Shown one piece after another: positions 7,023-7,809 of a DNA stretch of 7,809 bases. How positions within the stretch are numbered: the stretch's first letter is position 1; every line of letters begins with the position of its first letter. The stretch spans positions 1-7,809 of the forward strand of contig CAZPMN010000059.1 of assembly GCA_964587835.1 (NCBI GenBank). Reading direction: 5' to 3'. A model generated the notes under the pieces. The model was given only the letters and a program-made list of their open reading frames with translations, made no database searches and had not been told where the DNA came from. This DNA is from Erginobacter sp964587835 (GTDB lineage Bacteria; Auribacterota; Erginobacteria; Erginobacterales; Erginobacteraceae). The translations under genes were made by a program, and so were the position numbers.

Positions 7023-7621
7023 ATTTTCCCGGGGTGGGTTTCTGTGCCGATCGATCCGCGAGTCCGGAGGAAAGCCTCCACCACCCGGGGATCGAACTGG
7101 CTCCCGGAGCGCTGGCGGATCTCCCGGATGGCGGCTTCCTCGGTCCGCGCCTCCCGGTAAGGCCGGGTCGAGGTGACGGCATCGAAGGTGTCGGCCACGG
7201 CGATGATCCTCGATTCGAGGGGAATCTCTTCCCCGGCCAGGCCGTCCGGATATCCGCTCCCGTCGAAGTTCTCGTGGTGATGGCGGACCAGCAGGGCAAT
7301 ATCCTTCAAGGCGGCGAACGGCTCCAGGGTCGAGGCCCCGATCGCGGAATGGCGCCGGATCTCCTCGGTCTCGTCGAGAGTCAGCGGGTCCTGCTTGTTG
7401 AGTATCTGTTCACTGATCCCCATCTTCCCGATGTCGTGGAGGTCCGCGGCCAGCCGGATCTTCTCGACCCGGGGCGCCGGCAGGCCCATCTCCCCGGCGA
7501 TGCGGGCGGAGAGTTCCGCTACCCGGAGAGAGTGTTCCCTGGTTCCCGGATCCCGGGAGGCAAGGGCGCGGTTGAGCGCTTCAGCCGCCTCCCCCGGAGG
7601 GATCTGGTCATCTGGATTCAT
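7019..7621 (-). CDS. Stand-alone HD-GYP cyclic-di-GMP phosphodiesterase
   Basis: A 200-residue cytoplasmic protein made almost entirely of an HD-GYP domain, which hydrolyses c-di-GMP to pGpG or GMP. The expected metal and signature residues are all present: H30 in RDPGTREHS, HD 62-63 with K66 (HDIGK), H91, HH 115-116, GYP 123-125 and D144 in VADTFDA. The downstream TSTRPYR and FDPRVVEAF segments are also typical. It should therefore be catalytically competent. There is no sensor, receiver or membrane segment, so its activity is probably set by expression level, metal or protein partners. The ATG at 7621 was chosen because an AGGAG lies 12 bases upstream and the domain starts soon after. A TTG at 7714 would add 31 unconserved residues without a ribosome binding site. 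It is the first gene of the operon and its TGA overlaps the nfrB ATG, tying the amount of phosphodiesterase to the amount of c-di-GMP receptor. Confidence 0.92.
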   Translation of the reverse strand: MNPDDQIPPGEAAEALNRALASRDPGTREHSLRVAELSARIAGEMGLPAPRVEKIRLAADLHDIGKMGISEQILNKQDPLTLDETEEIRRHSAIGASTLEPFAALKDIALLVRHHHENFDGSGYPDGLAGEEIPLESRIIAVADTFDAVTSTRPYREARTEEAAIREIRQRSGSQFDPRVVEAFLRTRGSIGTETHPGKI

Positions 7622-7633
7622 CGCGTTTGGATT

Positions 7634-7638
7634 CTCCT
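7634..7638 (-). promoter_or_regulatory. Candidate ribosome binding site for the HD-GYP gene
   Basis: AGGAG on the - strand ends 12 bases before the ATG at 7621. The spacing is longer than ideal, but it is the only good Shine-Dalgarno match upstream of any plausible start, and it favours the ATG over the TTG at 7714. Confidence 0.45.
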
Positions 7639-7809
7639 GGATTCCCTCACTGGCAAAGCCGGGCTGGCCTATGTATATCACGGACTCCCGGATTGCGCCG
7701 GGGAATTCTTTCAACCCGACTTTCGCAACCAGGTCGGTTTAAATGAGATTGCTTCGGCCCCTCCGCTTCGCTCCGGGACCTCGCAATGACCAAAAGTTGG
7801 CAAAATTGG
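7639..7809. other. Operon upstream region, promoter not resolved
   Basis: This region must hold the operon promoter if transcription starts within the window. On the - strand there is a TATACA at 7672-7677, but nothing resembling TTGACA lies 16-18 bases upstream. I also find no convincing GG-N10-GC sigma-54 pair and no riboswitch-like fold. The rightmost part is taken up by a small hairpin repeat. The extreme end (7791-7809) is A/T-rich and featureless. Confidence 0.4.
7745..7790. repeat. Short hairpin-forming interspersed repeat
   Basis: The element begins GAGATTGCTTCGG and ends CCTCGCAATGAC. The outer arms contain ATTGC (7748-7752) and GCAAT (7783-7787), which can pair, and the interior repeats GCTTCG (7751-7756 and 7765-7770). 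Elements of this form (GATTGCTTCG...CGCAATGAC) occur as dispersed intergenic repeats in many Gram-negative genomes. The first 12 bases recur at 574-585 in this window. No transposase is associated with it. Confidence 0.55.

Noticed and set aside
5517..7160. Long + strand open frame (547 codons) antisense to nfrB
   Set aside because: Repetitive acidic/proline/glycine composition without motifs, opposite a clear GT2-MshEN gene.
7622..7714. TTG start for the HD-GYP gene at 7714
   Set aside because: No ribosome binding site and no family similarity in the extra 31 residues; the ATG at 7621 has an AGGAG upstream.

Overview
The window is GC-rich DNA from a Gram-negative (two-membrane) bacterium. 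The evidence for a second membrane is an outer-membrane beta-barrel exporter of the NfrA family and several Sec signal peptides. No taxonomic marker gene is present. The RPSTG-type FG-GAP/VCBS-like repeats and the short hairpin repeats are common in metagenome-assembled Gram-negatives, so I leave the phylum open.

Layout: (1) Bases 1-383, + strand: the 3' end of a repeat protein with three tandem 40-42 residue repeats. (2) Bases 384-721: a convergent intergenic region with no clear gene or terminator. (3) Bases 722-7621, - strand: one tightly packed five-gene operon, read right to left as HD-GYP c-di-GMP phosphodiesterase, NfrB-like glycosyltransferase with a C-terminal MshEN c-di-GMP receptor domain, NfrA-like TPR/outer-membrane porin, DUF4434 secreted glycosidase-like protein, and WecB UDP-GlcNAc 2-epimerase. 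The first two junctions are 4-base stop/start overlaps, the third gap is 28 bases and the fourth is 4 bases. (4) Bases 7622-7809: the operon's upstream region, with a small hairpin repeat.

How the genes fit together: the set matches the E. coli N4 glycan receptor pathway (nfrB-nfrA-ybcH, plus the unlinked wecB, also known as nfrC). There NfrB makes a ManNAc-based exopolysaccharide when c-di-GMP binds its MshEN domain, and NfrA is its outer-membrane partner and a phage N4 receptor. Here the precursor enzyme (WecB, making UDP-ManNAc) sits in the same operon, and so does a c-di-GMP-degrading enzyme as the first gene, translationally coupled to the c-di-GMP-responsive synthase. The window therefore holds a near self-contained module: precursor supply, polymerase and receptor, export pore, periplasmic processing enzyme, and an off-switch for the signal. 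Assignments come from motifs and gene order read by eye; no database search was run.
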